NCBI RefSeq assembly: GCF_030581005.1 | Contig: NZ_JAUQSX010000004.1 | Span: forward strand, 310,001 to 374,000 | Direction: 5' to 3' | DNA from: Hymenobacter mellowenesis | Lineage (GTDB): Bacteria; Bacteroidota; Bacteroidia; Cytophagales; Hymenobacteraceae | Length of the DNA stretch: 64,000 nucleotides | Part shown: positions 56,332 to 64,000 of the stretch, in pieces | Numbering within the stretch: position 1 is the stretch's first letter | Layout of the letters: every line of letters starts with the position of its first letter | The notes under the pieces: generated by a model | What the model was told of the DNA's origin: nothing | Databases searched by the model: none | The model's input: the letters and a program-made list of their open reading frames with translations, nothing else | Made by a program: the position numbers and the translations under genes

Positions 56332-56349
56332 ATTTGGAATACAAAGGTG

Positions 56350-56438
56350 GTCATGCTGAGCGCAGTCGAAGCATCTCTACCGCAATACTAATTTTGATTA
56401 CTGCTGCGGTAGAGATGCTTCGACTGCGCTCAGCATGA
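56350..56438. repeat. Palindromic intergenic repeat, main family copy 10
   Basis: GTCATGCTGAGCGCAGTCGA... pairs perfectly with ...TCGACTGCGCTCAGCATGAC over about 37 bases (ATCTCTACCGCA / TGCGGTAGAGAT), loop about 15. Between the redoxin and the monooxygenase, same direction. Confidence 0.95.
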
Positions 56439-56459
56439 CGTTCTAAGATGCCAAGAAAT

Positions 56460-58031
56460 ATGAAACACCTCTTCTCCCTCAGTTTCCTGCTCACCGTCCT
56501 GCTGGCCGCCCCCGCTGCCCAAGCCCAGACAGGCGCTCAGGTCACATTCAGCCAGCACATTGCGCCGCTGGTGTACCAGCACTGCACGCCCTGCCACCGC
56601 ACGGGCGAGGTGGCGCCGTTTCCGCTCACTACTTATGCCGAGGTGGCCAGCCACGGGCTGATGGTGAAATATGTGACGGGTACCAAGTACATGCCGCCGT
56701 GGAAACCCGACGCCAACTACCGCCACTACCTCGACGAAAACACGCTCACCAACACCGAAATCCAGCAAATCCGGGATTGGGTGGATAACGGCATGCCGCA
56801 GGGCAACCCCGCCCAGACGCCACCGGTGCCCACGTTCCCCAGCGGCTCGCAGCTGGGCACGCCCGACCTCGTGATTCCGATGGCCCAGAAATTCACGCAC
56901 CAGGGCAACGGCCAGGACATGTACCGCATTTTCGTGCTGCCCGTGAACCTGCCCGCCGACCGCGACATCGCGGCCATTGAGTTCCGGGCCGGCAACAAGC
57001 GCATCGTGCACCACTGCATCATCGGGATGGATACCACGCAGCAGGCCCAGGCCCTCGACGCGGCCGACCCCGGCTACGGCTACACGCAGTTTGGCGGCTT
57101 CGGCTTCAACCCCCTCGAAAGCGTGTTTGCAGCCTGGGTGCCGGGCATGCAGGCGCGCTTCTACCCCACGGGCATGGGCAAGAAGCTCTACCGCCGGGCG
57201 TCGCTGCTGCTGCAGGTGCACTACGGCCCCAACTTCGTGACGCAAACCGACTCGTCGGTGGTCAATATCTTTTTTGCCCGCCAGCCCGTCACCCGCTTCG
57301 TGCAAACGGTGCCCGTGGTATCGCCCAACATCCTTACCAACGGCCCGTTCGTGATTCCGGCCAACCAGGTGAAAACCTTCCACGCCCAGCTCACCGCGCC
57401 GGCCGACGTGACGGTACTCAGCGTGTCGCCGCACGCGCATTACCTCAGCAAAAGCTGGAAGGTGTGGGCCGTGAAGCCCAACGGCGACACCATCCGGCTG
57501 GTGAAAATCAACGATTGGGATTTCCGCTGGCAGGGCAACTACCGCTTCACCAGCCTGCAGCGCGTGCCGGCCGGCTCGCGCCTCATGGCCGACGCCACCT
57601 ACGACAACACCACCAACAACCCGCGCAACCCCAATACCCCACCCCGGCAAGTGACTTGGGGCGAAAGCACCACCGCCGAGATGCTGCTCACCTACTTCGA
57701 GCTGCTGCCCTACCAGGCCGGCGACGAAAACATCGTGCTCAGCACCCTGCCCGGCGTGGCCACCACCCCCGGCACCGTGCAAATGGCCGTGTTTCCAAAC
57801 CCCGGCAGCGGCAGCTCAGCCGTCAGCTTTCAACTGGGCAAGCCCGGCCCCGTCACCGTGTCGCTGCTCGACGCCACGGGCCGCGTGCTGCGGGTGCTGA
57901 CGCGCGAAAAAGTGTACCCCGCTGGCCCGCAGCAGCTGCCCCTGCCGCTGGATGAGGTAAGAGCCGGCATCTACTTCGTGCGGCTGGAATCGAACGAGGG
58001 GACGCGCAATGAAAAGCTGGTGGTGAAGTAG
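56460..58031 (+). CDS. Secreted c-heme and PHM-like copper monooxygenase with T9SS tail
   Basis: 523 residues. Signal peptide 1-22; cytochrome-c-like domain about 25-115 with C42xxCH46; type II copper ascorbate-dependent monooxygenase-like domain about 130-430 with all six expected copper ligands: His184/His185 (IVHHCII), His254 (LQVHYGP), His325/His327 (SPHAHYL), Met408 (TTAEMLLTYF); T9SS type A sorting domain about 443-523 (FPNPGSGSSAVSFQL, AGIYFVRLES, KLVVK). So it is exported through the Sec pathway and then the T9SS, and may be released or surface-anchored. Substrate unknown; peptidylglycine or alkyl hydroxylation is the family chemistry. Confidence 0.9.
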   Translation: MKHLFSLSFLLTVLLAAPAAQAQTGAQVTFSQHIAPLVYQHCTPCHRTGEVAPFPLTTYAEVASHGLMVKYVTGTKYMPPWKPDANYRHYLDENTLTNTEIQQIRDWVDNGMPQGNPAQTPPVPTFPSGSQLGTPDLVIPMAQKFTHQGNGQDMYRIFVLPVNLPADRDIAAIEFRAGNKRIVHHCIIGMDTTQQAQALDAADPGYGYTQFGGFGFNPLESVFAAWVPGMQARFYPTGMGKKLYRRASLLLQVHYGPNFVTQTDSSVVNIFFARQPVTRFVQTVPVVSPNILTNGPFVIPANQVKTFHAQLTAPADVTVLSVSPHAHYLSKSWKVWAVKPNGDTIRLVKINDWDFRWQGNYRFTSLQRVPAGSRLMADATYDNTTNNPRNPNTPPRQVTWGESTTAEMLLTYFELLPYQAGDENIVLSTLPGVATTPGTVQMAVFPNPGSGSSAVSFQLGKPGPVTVSLLDATGRVLRVLTREKVYPAGPQQLPLPLDEVRAGIYFVRLESNEGTRNEKLVVK

Positions 58032-58056
58032 GGGAGGGACTTATTGAGAAAAAACA

Positions 58057-58164
58057 GAACGTTATGCTGAGCGAAGTCGAAGCATCTCTACCGCAGCAGT
58101 AATTCCTATCGATTGGATTAGTTGCGCGGTAGAGATGCTTCGACTTCGCTCAGCATAACGTTCT
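58057..58164. repeat. Palindromic intergenic repeat, main family copy 11 (TTATG variant)
   Basis: Left AGAACGTTATGCTGAGCGAA and right TTCGCTCAGCATAACGTTCT pair exactly over 39 bases, with both arms carrying the same TTATG/CATAA change relative to the family. Same-direction genes on both sides. Confidence 0.96.
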
Positions 58165-58204
58165 TTTACTTTTCATTCCTCCTTCCATTTCCTCATTCAA
58201 AAGA

Positions 58205-59314
58205 ATGAACATCCTATACGGAGTGCCCGGTGAGGGCCTGGGCCACGCTACTCGCAGCAAAGTCGTTATTGGTCACCTCCTGGCGCAGGGGCACCAAGTG
58301 TGCGTGGTGAGCAGCAGCCGCGCCTACAAGATGCTGGCGGCCGCCTTCCCGGGCCGCGTGCACGAAATCCGGGGTTTCCATTTGGCTTACAATGGCTTGG
58401 CGGTGAGCAAGCTGCGGACAGTCGCCCTCACGCTGCGCACCGCGCCGGAGGACCTGCGCATCAACTTCGCCAAGTACCGCGAGCTGCTGTGTGATTTCGA
58501 GCCCGAGGTGGTGGTGTCGGATTTTGAATCCTTCACCTACCTCTTTGCCAGGATGCACCGGCTGCCCGTGGTCAGCATTGATAATATGCAGATTATCAGC
58601 CGGGCCAAGCTGAACGTGGCGGTGCCCAAGGCCGAGCGCGGCAACTACAACCTGGCTAAGAGCATCGTGCGGGCCAAGCTGCCGCACAGCCGCCACTACT
58701 TCGTCACCACTTTCTTCGACCTGCCGCTGCAGAAGGAGCGCACCACGCTGGTGCCGCCCATCATCCGGCCCGAAATTCTGGCCGTCAAGCCTTCCAATGG
58801 CAACCACGTGCTGGTGTACCAGTCGGCCACCACGCAGCAAAACCTGGTGCCCCTGCTCCAGCAGCTGCCCGACCAGGAATTCCGCGTCTACGGCTTCAAC
58901 AAGCAGGAAAGCCACGGCAACGTGCAGCTCTGCGCCTTTTCCGAAGCCGGCTTCATTGCCGACCTGGCCAGCGCCCGCGCCGTGGTCACCAACGGCGGCT
59001 TTTCGCTGATTTCGGAGGCGGTGTTTCTGCACAAGCCCATTTGCGCCATTCCCATTCCGGCCCAATTTGAGCAGTGGCTGAATGCCGCCGAAGTGGAGAA
59101 AATGGGCTACGGCCGCCACTTTGAAACCATCACGGCCGACAACCTGCGGGCGTTTTTGTATGGTCTGCCTGATTTCGAAAAAGCCCTGGCCGGCTACCAG
59201 CAGCAGGGCAACGAGGTGCTATTCGCCCGCCTCAATGAAGAGCTGAAGGAAATCGGCAGCCGCCACCTGCCGGCCGAACCGGCGGAGCAGGAAGCTTCCT
59301 GGGGCGGCGAGTAG
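58205..59314 (+). CDS. Glycosyltransferase, MJ1255/VC2487-like
   Basis: 369 residues with the GT-B fold: N-terminal GVPGEGLGHATRSKVVIGHLL, the SRAYKMLAAAFPGRV and FEPEVVVSDFESFTYLFA motifs, and a C-terminal nucleotide-sugar-binding stretch (LASARAVVTNGGFSLISEAV, GYGRHFE). Members transfer a sugar from UDP-sugars to lipid or phenolic acceptors. No companion genes define the acceptor. Confidence 0.88.
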   Translation: MNILYGVPGEGLGHATRSKVVIGHLLAQGHQVCVVSSSRAYKMLAAAFPGRVHEIRGFHLAYNGLAVSKLRTVALTLRTAPEDLRINFAKYRELLCDFEPEVVVSDFESFTYLFARMHRLPVVSIDNMQIISRAKLNVAVPKAERGNYNLAKSIVRAKLPHSRHYFVTTFFDLPLQKERTTLVPPIIRPEILAVKPSNGNHVLVYQSATTQQNLVPLLQQLPDQEFRVYGFNKQESHGNVQLCAFSEAGFIADLASARAVVTNGGFSLISEAVFLHKPICAIPIPAQFEQWLNAAEVEKMGYGRHFETITADNLRAFLYGLPDFEKALAGYQQQGNEVLFARLNEELKEIGSRHLPAEPAEQEASWGGE

Positions 59315-59322
59315 TATCAGTA

Positions 59323-59455
59323 TAAGAGTTAAGAACGCCTGTCATCCTGAGCGCAGCGAAGGACCTTATCACGTTTGCATCGGTTGAGATTCCATTCGTT
59401 CTGTGGTTATAAGGTCCTTCGCTGCGCTCAGGATGACAGGCGTTCTTAACTCTTA
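59323..59455. repeat. Palindromic intergenic repeat, main family copy 12 (GGACC core)
   Basis: TAAGAGTTAAGAACGCCTG... with inner GTCATCCTGAGCGCAGCGAAGGA pairs exactly with ...CTTCGCTGCGCTCAGGATGAC...CAGGCGTTCTTAACTCTTA. The stem is about 47 bases, the longest here. The core is GAAGGACCTTA in place of GAAGCATCT. Confidence 0.95.
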
Positions 59456-59491
59456 ACTAAAGAGCAAAGCTCTCCCTGCTACATTTACCGC

Positions 59492-61534
59492 ATGCCCAAC
59501 CGCTCCTTTCGCTACTGGCCGCTGCTGTTGCTGGCGGCTGCCTGTGCCCGCACGCCCCGCGCTAGCACCGACCTCGCCAACAAGTACCACGACGCCACCA
59601 TGCGCCAAATCGGCACGGCCCAGGACGAGCGCAACACGCCCGCACTGCTGCCTTTCCTGAGCAGTTCCAGCCCCACTTACCGCCGCGAAGCGGCCCTGGC
59701 TTTCGCCTCGGTGCAGGCGCCGGCGGCCGTGCCCGGCCTGCTGCCGCTGCTGCGCGACGCCGACCCCACGGTGCGCCGCGCCGCCGCCTACGCCTTGGGT
59801 CAGATTGGCGACAGCACGGCCGTGGATACCCTGCGCGTGCGTGTGCTGAAGGAAAATGACCCCGTGGTGCGCCGCTACGTGCACGAGGCGCTGGGCCGCA
59901 CCGTCACGCGCCGCAGCCTGCCCGAGCTCTGGCGCGTCGAAACTCTGAACGACACCGCCCGGACCGCCGCCCTGGCCTGGGGCCTGAGCCGCGCCGCTCT
60001 GCGCGGCCTCGCTTCCCCGGAAAGCATCCGGCGCATAGTGGCGGTGCTGAACTCGCCCAAGCTGCCGGCGCGGGGCCGGTTGGCGGCTGTGGTGGGCCTT
60101 TCGCGCACCCGCGGCTACGATACGGATTTGCAGCGGCTGGCCGGGGCCACGCTGGTGCGAGTTGCACAGAAAGACCGGTCGTATGCCGTTCGTGCGGCGG
60201 CGGCGGCCACACTGGGCAGAATCGTGGCGCTTAGCTCAGCGGCGCCCGCTGGTGGCGCGGCAACTCCGGCGCCGGCCGCTGTGAGCCCGGCGACAGTGCT
60301 GGTCCGCCTGGCTACTAAAGATGCGGATTATCGGGTGCGGCTGAGTGCCATTCGGGCCTTGCCATTCGGGCCTGAAACCTATGCGGACAGCCGCAAGGCC
60401 GTGTTCACGGCGCTCAACCGCGACCAGTCGGCCGTGGCCCTCACGGCCGCTGAGTGGCTGTTGGCTCACGCCAAAGGGGAAAACGGTGCGGCGCTGGCTG
60501 CCCTGGCCGATGGTAACAAGCAGGCTTCGCCGCGCGTGCGGGCGGCTTTGCTGCAGGCGGCCGTGCGCCACGCCAGTCCGGCGGCCCGGCCCAGCCTGGT
60601 CGAAACGCTGCAGAAGCGTTTTGATGCGGCAACGGATGTGTACGAACGTTCCTTTTTGCTTCAAGCAATGAGCGAAGCCCCGGCGGCATTTGATTTTGTT
60701 CGGATACAGGCATTTGCCCCGCACCAAGTGCCAGTAGTGGCCGGGGGCGCAACGGCCGCATTGCTGACCATGCGCCGCAATGCCGATTTTCCGACTGCTA
60801 AACAGGTGGATTTTGCCGCCGCCATGCGTCAGGCTTTATTCGAGGGAGACGTGGCCCAGCTCGGCACCGCCGCCGAAGCCTACGCCGACCCCAAGCTTTT
60901 CCCCGAGCCCCAGCCGGCCGACCTCGCGGCCCTGCGCCAAGCCCAGGCCAAATTGCGCCTGCCCCGCGAAATTGAGGCCTGGCAGGGCTTGCAGCAGGCG
61001 TTGGACAAGCTGGAGAAAAAAGCCCAGCCTACGCCCTCGCCCGTGGCCACGGCCGCGCAGCACCCCATCGACTGGGCGGTGGTGCAGGCCGTGCCGGTGG
61101 GCCAGCAGGTGCGACTAGTTACCAGCAAGGGCATCATTTTGCTTGAACTGAAGCCCAACGAGGCGCCCGGCGCGGTGGCCAGCTTCGTAGCGCTGCTCAA
61201 CGAGCATTTCTACGACAACCTGTATTTCCACCGCGTGGTGCCCAATTTCGTGGCCCAGGGCGGCGACCCGCGCGGCGACGGCAACGGCAGCGCCCCCTAC
61301 AACCTGCGCTCTGAGTTCGGCGACCTGCGCTACCAGGAGGGCAGCGTGGGCCTGGCCTCGGCCGGCAAGGATACCGAGAGCTGCCAGTTTTTCATCACCC
61401 ACACGCCCACGCCGCACCTCGACGGCCGTTACCCCATTTTTGCCCAGGTGGTGGGCGGTATGGACGTGGTGCACAAGCTCGACATCGGCGACCAGATTCT
61501 GGGTGTGGAGCTGGTGGTGTTGCCGTCGTTGTAA
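59492..61534 (+). CDS. Lipoprotein with HEAT repeats fused to a cyclophilin-type peptidyl-prolyl isomerase
   Basis: 680 residues. Lipobox (LLLLAAAC). HEAT/Armadillo-like helical repeats about 40-530 (e.g. AVPGLLPLLRDADPTVRRAA, RVAQKDRSYAVRAAAAATLG, RLATKDADYRVRLSAIRALP). C-terminal cyclophilin domain about 540-680: YFHRVVPNFVAQGGDPRGDG, TESCQFFITHTPTPHLDGRY, FAQVVGGMDVVHKL. The catalytic Arg (FHRVV) and Gln (AQGGD) are kept; the position of the conserved His after LDG is Tyr. Predicted outer-envelope folding factor with a binding solenoid. Confidence 0.92.
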   Translation: MPNRSFRYWPLLLLAAACARTPRASTDLANKYHDATMRQIGTAQDERNTPALLPFLSSSSPTYRREAALAFASVQAPAAVPGLLPLLRDADPTVRRAAAYALGQIGDSTAVDTLRVRVLKENDPVVRRYVHEALGRTVTRRSLPELWRVETLNDTARTAALAWGLSRAALRGLASPESIRRIVAVLNSPKLPARGRLAAVVGLSRTRGYDTDLQRLAGATLVRVAQKDRSYAVRAAAAATLGRIVALSSAAPAGGAATPAPAAVSPATVLVRLATKDADYRVRLSAIRALPFGPETYADSRKAVFTALNRDQSAVALTAAEWLLAHAKGENGAALAALADGNKQASPRVRAALLQAAVRHASPAARPSLVETLQKRFDAATDVYERSFLLQAMSEAPAAFDFVRIQAFAPHQVPVVAGGATAALLTMRRNADFPTAKQVDFAAAMRQALFEGDVAQLGTAAEAYADPKLFPEPQPADLAALRQAQAKLRLPREIEAWQGLQQALDKLEKKAQPTPSPVATAAQHPIDWAVVQAVPVGQQVRLVTSKGIILLELKPNEAPGAVASFVALLNEHFYDNLYFHRVVPNFVAQGGDPRGDGNGSAPYNLRSEFGDLRYQEGSVGLASAGKDTESCQFFITHTPTPHLDGRYPIFAQVVGGMDVVHKLDIGDQILGVELVVLPSL

Positions 61535-61542
61535 CGAATCCA

Positions 61543-61646
61543 AAACGTCATGCCGAGCGCAGCGAAGCATCTTTACTGCAATAGTAATCCAGTCGTTGGG
61601 GTTTACTATTGCAGTAAAGATGCTTCGCTGCGCTCGGCATGACGTT
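61543..61646. repeat. Palindromic intergenic repeat, main family copy 13
   Basis: AACGTCATGCCGAGCGCAGC... pairs perfectly with ...GCTGCGCTCGGCATGACGTT; the stem extends through ATCTTTACTGCAATAGTAA / TTACTATTGCAGTAAAGAT to about 46 bases. Same-direction genes around. Confidence 0.95.
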
Positions 61647-61690
61647 CTTTTTACTCACTACTCACTACTCACTACTCACTGCCCTCCACT

Positions 61691-62506
61691 ATGAACCAAG
61701 TCGCTACCTACGCCCAGCAGCTCCAGACGCTTGTTATTCTTTACCTGCCGCGCGTGCTCATGGCCGGGGTGGCGCTGGTGGTGGGCTGGTGGCTCATTGG
61801 CTGGGCCAGCCGGCTGATTGCGGCGGCCACCACGCGGCTCGATGTGTCGCTGGCCTCGTTTCTGACCAGCCTGGTCAACATTGTGCTCAAAGTGCTGCTG
61901 CTGATTACGGTGGCGGGCATGGTGGGCTTTGAGACGACGTCGTTTGTGGCCATTCTGGGGGCGGCGGGTTTGGCGGTAGGCTTGGCCTTGCAGGGTACGC
62001 TGGCCAACTTCGCGGGCGGGGTCCTGATTCTGATTTTCAAGCCCTACGTGGTGGGCGATACCATCGAGTCGCAGGGCAAATCGGGTGAGGTGAAGGAAAT
62101 TCAGATTTTTAACACCATCCTCGTCACGGGCCAAGGTGATACCATCATCCTGCCCAACGGCGCGACGTCGAACAACGTCATCATCAACAAAACGGCTCAG
62201 AACAAGGCGCTGGTGGAGATTCTGGCCGAAGTAGACAACAGTACCCAACTGGAAGAGCTGCGCGGCTGGGCCGTGCCCCTCATGCAGGCCGACGAGCAGG
62301 TGCTGCCCGCGCCCGCGCCGCAGGTGGTCGTCACGGGCCTCAAGCCCGGCGGCATGACGGTGGCCTTCCGGGCCTACACGGCGGCCGGCCACAACGGTGG
62401 CACCCAGGCCCGGCTCATCGAGCAGATTCAGCAGGGGCTGGCCCGGCAGGGCGTGGGCAGCCCGGTGCCGGTGCAGCACAGCTACGTGCGCAACCTGCCC
62501 AATTAA
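61691..62506 (+). CDS. MscS-type mechanosensitive channel
   Basis: 271 residues. Three N-terminal hydrophobic segments, the pore-lining helix GAAGLAVGLALQGTLANFAG, and the MscS beta domain (FKPYVVGDTIESQGKSGEVK, TIILPNGATSNNVIINKTAQ). The size matches E. coli MscS (286). It relieves turgor on osmotic downshock. Single gene. Confidence 0.95.
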   Translation: MNQVATYAQQLQTLVILYLPRVLMAGVALVVGWWLIGWASRLIAAATTRLDVSLASFLTSLVNIVLKVLLLITVAGMVGFETTSFVAILGAAGLAVGLALQGTLANFAGGVLILIFKPYVVGDTIESQGKSGEVKEIQIFNTILVTGQGDTIILPNGATSNNVIINKTAQNKALVEILAEVDNSTQLEELRGWAVPLMQADEQVLPAPAPQVVVTGLKPGGMTVAFRAYTAAGHNGGTQARLIEQIQQGLARQGVGSPVPVQHSYVRNLPN

Positions 62507-62714
62507 CCTCAACCCTAGGTCAAAATTAGGGGCTGATTAAGTCAAGTATCTGTAGTAGAAGCTTATTGGTAGCATCTGCTTCGCGCCCGCGCCCGTATTT
62601 TGCTTGCATTTATATTCTTGAATTGGTCAGGGCTTCGCAACAGTGGCCCGGCCGGGGCGCCGGGGGCGTCGGAAAATAGCAGTTGTTTTTGAGTGCCCAC
62701 CCGCCACAGTGCCC

Positions 62715-64000
62715 ATGCCCATGACCCGAGCAGAGCTAGAACACGCGCTGGCCCAGCAGCAGGCCGAAAACGCGGTGCTGCGGGCGGCCCTGGCCCAGGC
62801 GCCGGTGCCAGCCGGCCCGGCCTCCCCGGTTCTGCCCAACCAGCAGGAGCTGCTGCAGCTGATGCAGGAAATGTACACCGCCGTGGTGCTCACCGATAGC
62901 GAAGGCCGCGTGACGTGGGTGAGCAAGGGGTTTTCTACCCTGTGCGGCTTCGAGCCGCAAGAGGTGCTGGGGCGGTACCCGGCCACGTTTCTGCGCCCGG
63001 GCCTCGACGACGAGAAGACCCTTAAATACATCGAAGAAAGCCTGCGGGCCCGGCTGCCATTCAACTACGAAATCCAAAGCCCCCACCCCAGGGCCACCGC
63101 CTGCTGGATACGGGTGAAGGTGCAGCCCATCCATAACGAGCGGGGCGAGGTGGTGATGGCCGGCTTGCTGGAAGATATTTCGGAGTGGAAGGAAGCCCGG
63201 TCCAACTTGGCCGAGAGCGAAAACCGGTTTCGGGCCCTGGCCGAAAACGTGCCCGGCGTGCTCTACGAATGGCGCAAAAACCTGGACGGCAGCTTTCAGT
63301 TCAACTACGTCAGCCCCAAGCTGCTGGAAATATTCGGGCTTCGGCGGGATGAAGTCGAGCGCATGCCGGAGTTCATTCACCCCGACGACCGGGCCGGTTT
63401 CCTGCAGTCGATGGCCGACGCTACCAGCGCCCGGCTGCCGTGGGCCTTCGAGGGCCGGGTGGTGGTGCCGGGCCAGCCCCTGCGCTACCTGCAAGCCAGT
63501 TCCAGCGTGACTGGTGTGGATGAGCGCGGCGTCATCTACACCGGAATTTTACAGGATATCACGCCCCTGAAACAAGCCCAGCTGGCCCTGCGCGAAAGGG
63601 AGTTGCGCTGGCACCTGGCCATCGAAGGCTTCGGCGACGGCATCTGGGAGCGGGACATGCGCTCGAACGCCGTTTTTTACTCGGCCGACTACCGGGCCAT
63701 GCTCGGCGGCTACACCGAAGAGGAATTTCCGAACGAGTATAGCAGCTGGCTGACCCACATGCACCCCGACGACCTGGAGCCGGCCCAGCGCAGCGCCTGG
63801 GCCTACCTGCGCGGCAAAGCCCCGATGATGGCCGTCGAATTTCGGATGCGCTGCAAGGACGGCAGCTACAAATGGCTGCTGAGCCGGGCGCTCATCACCG
63901 CGCGCGCGCCCAACGGCGAACCGCTGCTTTTCACGGGCGTGCACACCGATATTTCGGAGCTGAAAAAGGCCCGCGAAGCCCTCGATGCTTCCAATCTGCG
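62715..64000 (+). CDS. Multi-PAS sensor protein, probably histidine kinase (3' end outside window)
   Basis: Starts at ATG 62715 or 62721 and stays open to the window end (428 codons visible). A coiled N-terminal helix (ELEHALAQQQAENAVLRAAL) is followed by three PAS/PAC units: about 50-165 (VVLTDSEGRVTWVSKGFSTL, HNERGEVVMAGLLEDISEW), 170-290 (FQFNYVSPKLLEIFGLRRDE, IYTGILQDITPLKQA) and 295-425 (VFYSADYRAMLGGYTEEEFP, LLFTGVHTDISELKKA). The kinase or cyclase output domain lies beyond the window. No membrane segment is seen. Confidence 0.88.
   Translation, partial: MPMTRAELEHALAQQQAENAVLRAALAQAPVPAGPASPVLPNQQELLQLMQEMYTAVVLTDSEGRVTWVSKGFSTLCGFEPQEVLGRYPATFLRPGLDDEKTLKYIEESLRARLPFNYEIQSPHPRATACWIRVKVQPIHNERGEVVMAGLLEDISEWKEARSNLAESENRFRALAENVPGVLYEWRKNLDGSFQFNYVSPKLLEIFGLRRDEVERMPEFIHPDDRAGFLQSMADATSARLPWAFEGRVVVPGQPLRYLQASSSVTGVDERGVIYTGILQDITPLKQAQLALRERELRWHLAIEGFGDGIWERDMRSNAVFYSADYRAMLGGYTEEEFPNEYSSWLTHMHPDDLEPAQRSAWAYLRGKAPMMAVEFRMRCKDGSYKWLLSRALITARAPNGEPLLFTGVHTDISELKKAREALDASNL

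Noticed and set aside
56430..57782. Minus-strand open frame of 450 codons opposite the copper monooxygenase
   Set aside because: The plus strand contains a signal peptide, c-heme, copper ligands and T9SS tail; the minus frame has no motif.
13011..61646. The repeated palindromes as a CRISPR array
   Set aside because: Copies are single, far apart, palindromic and differ in loop length; there are no regularly spaced direct repeats or cas genes.
1..64000. tRNA and rRNA genes
   Set aside because: No stretch with tRNA-like cloverleaf arms (GGTTCGAATCC-type T-arm) or rRNA sequence was noticed in the gaps by eye.

Overview
The window looks like a chromosomal segment of a high-GC member of the Bacteroidota, most probably Hymenobacter or a close relative (inference from gene content; no search was run). 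The pointers are a type IX secretion (T9SS) sorting tail, PorV/PorT-like outer-membrane proteins, DUF3857 and DUF4136 proteins, many short lipoproteins, and TTG/TAnnTTTG-like promoter elements. No rRNA, tRNA, phage, transposase or CRISPR array was seen. The first gene (sigma factor) and the last gene (PAS-domain sensor) run off the window ends.

Layout. 1-7.7 kb: an ECF sigma factor with a small membrane partner, prolipoprotein diacylglyceryl transferase (lgt), a LytTR response regulator convergent with a large hybrid histidine kinase, a secreted lipoprotein and yidD. 7.8-13.7 kb: a PD-(D/E)XK/DUF4357 protein, a YgjP-like metallopeptidase, a PorV-like protein overlapping a helix-hairpin-helix outer-membrane protein, and a Spy-like periplasmic protein. 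13.7-20.1 kb: three consecutive DUF3857/transglutaminase-fold proteins, two of which lack the catalytic cysteine. 20.2-30.5 kb: an MFS transporter, small hypothetical genes (several paralogous or very short), a single-domain BLUF photoreceptor, a DUF1294 protein and a divergent HxlR/NmrA-like pair. 30.9-34.4 kb: an ABC exporter, a Uma2 protein and a DUF4136 lipoprotein.

34.5-54.6 kb is the functional core: a nearly complete purine-ring catabolic region. It holds guanine deaminase, xanthine dehydrogenase (xdhA, xdhB, xdhC), membrane cytochrome-c-type urate oxidase (puuD), 5-hydroxyisourate hydrolase (uraH), OHCU decarboxylase (uraD), allantoinase (allB), allantoate amidohydrolase (allC) and (S)-ureidoglycine aminohydrolase (allE). 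Together these would carry guanine/xanthine to ureidoglycolate. No recognised ureidoglycolate lyase or dehydrogenase is present; instead the cluster ends with a CitE/malate-synthase-like protein of the DUF6986 type whose role is unknown to me. xdhA and xdhB are separated by a patch of A+T-richer small genes, one of which is interrupted by an in-frame stop.

55.8-64 kb: a redoxin next to a secreted c-heme/PHM-like copper monooxygenase with a T9SS tail, a glycosyltransferase, a lipoprotein fusing HEAT repeats to a cyclophilin domain, an MscS channel and the start of a multi-PAS sensor. Scattered between genes, densest from 32 to 62 kb, is a family of about 90-130 bp palindromic elements whose arms differ from copy to copy but still pair, plus a few smaller or different hairpin elements.
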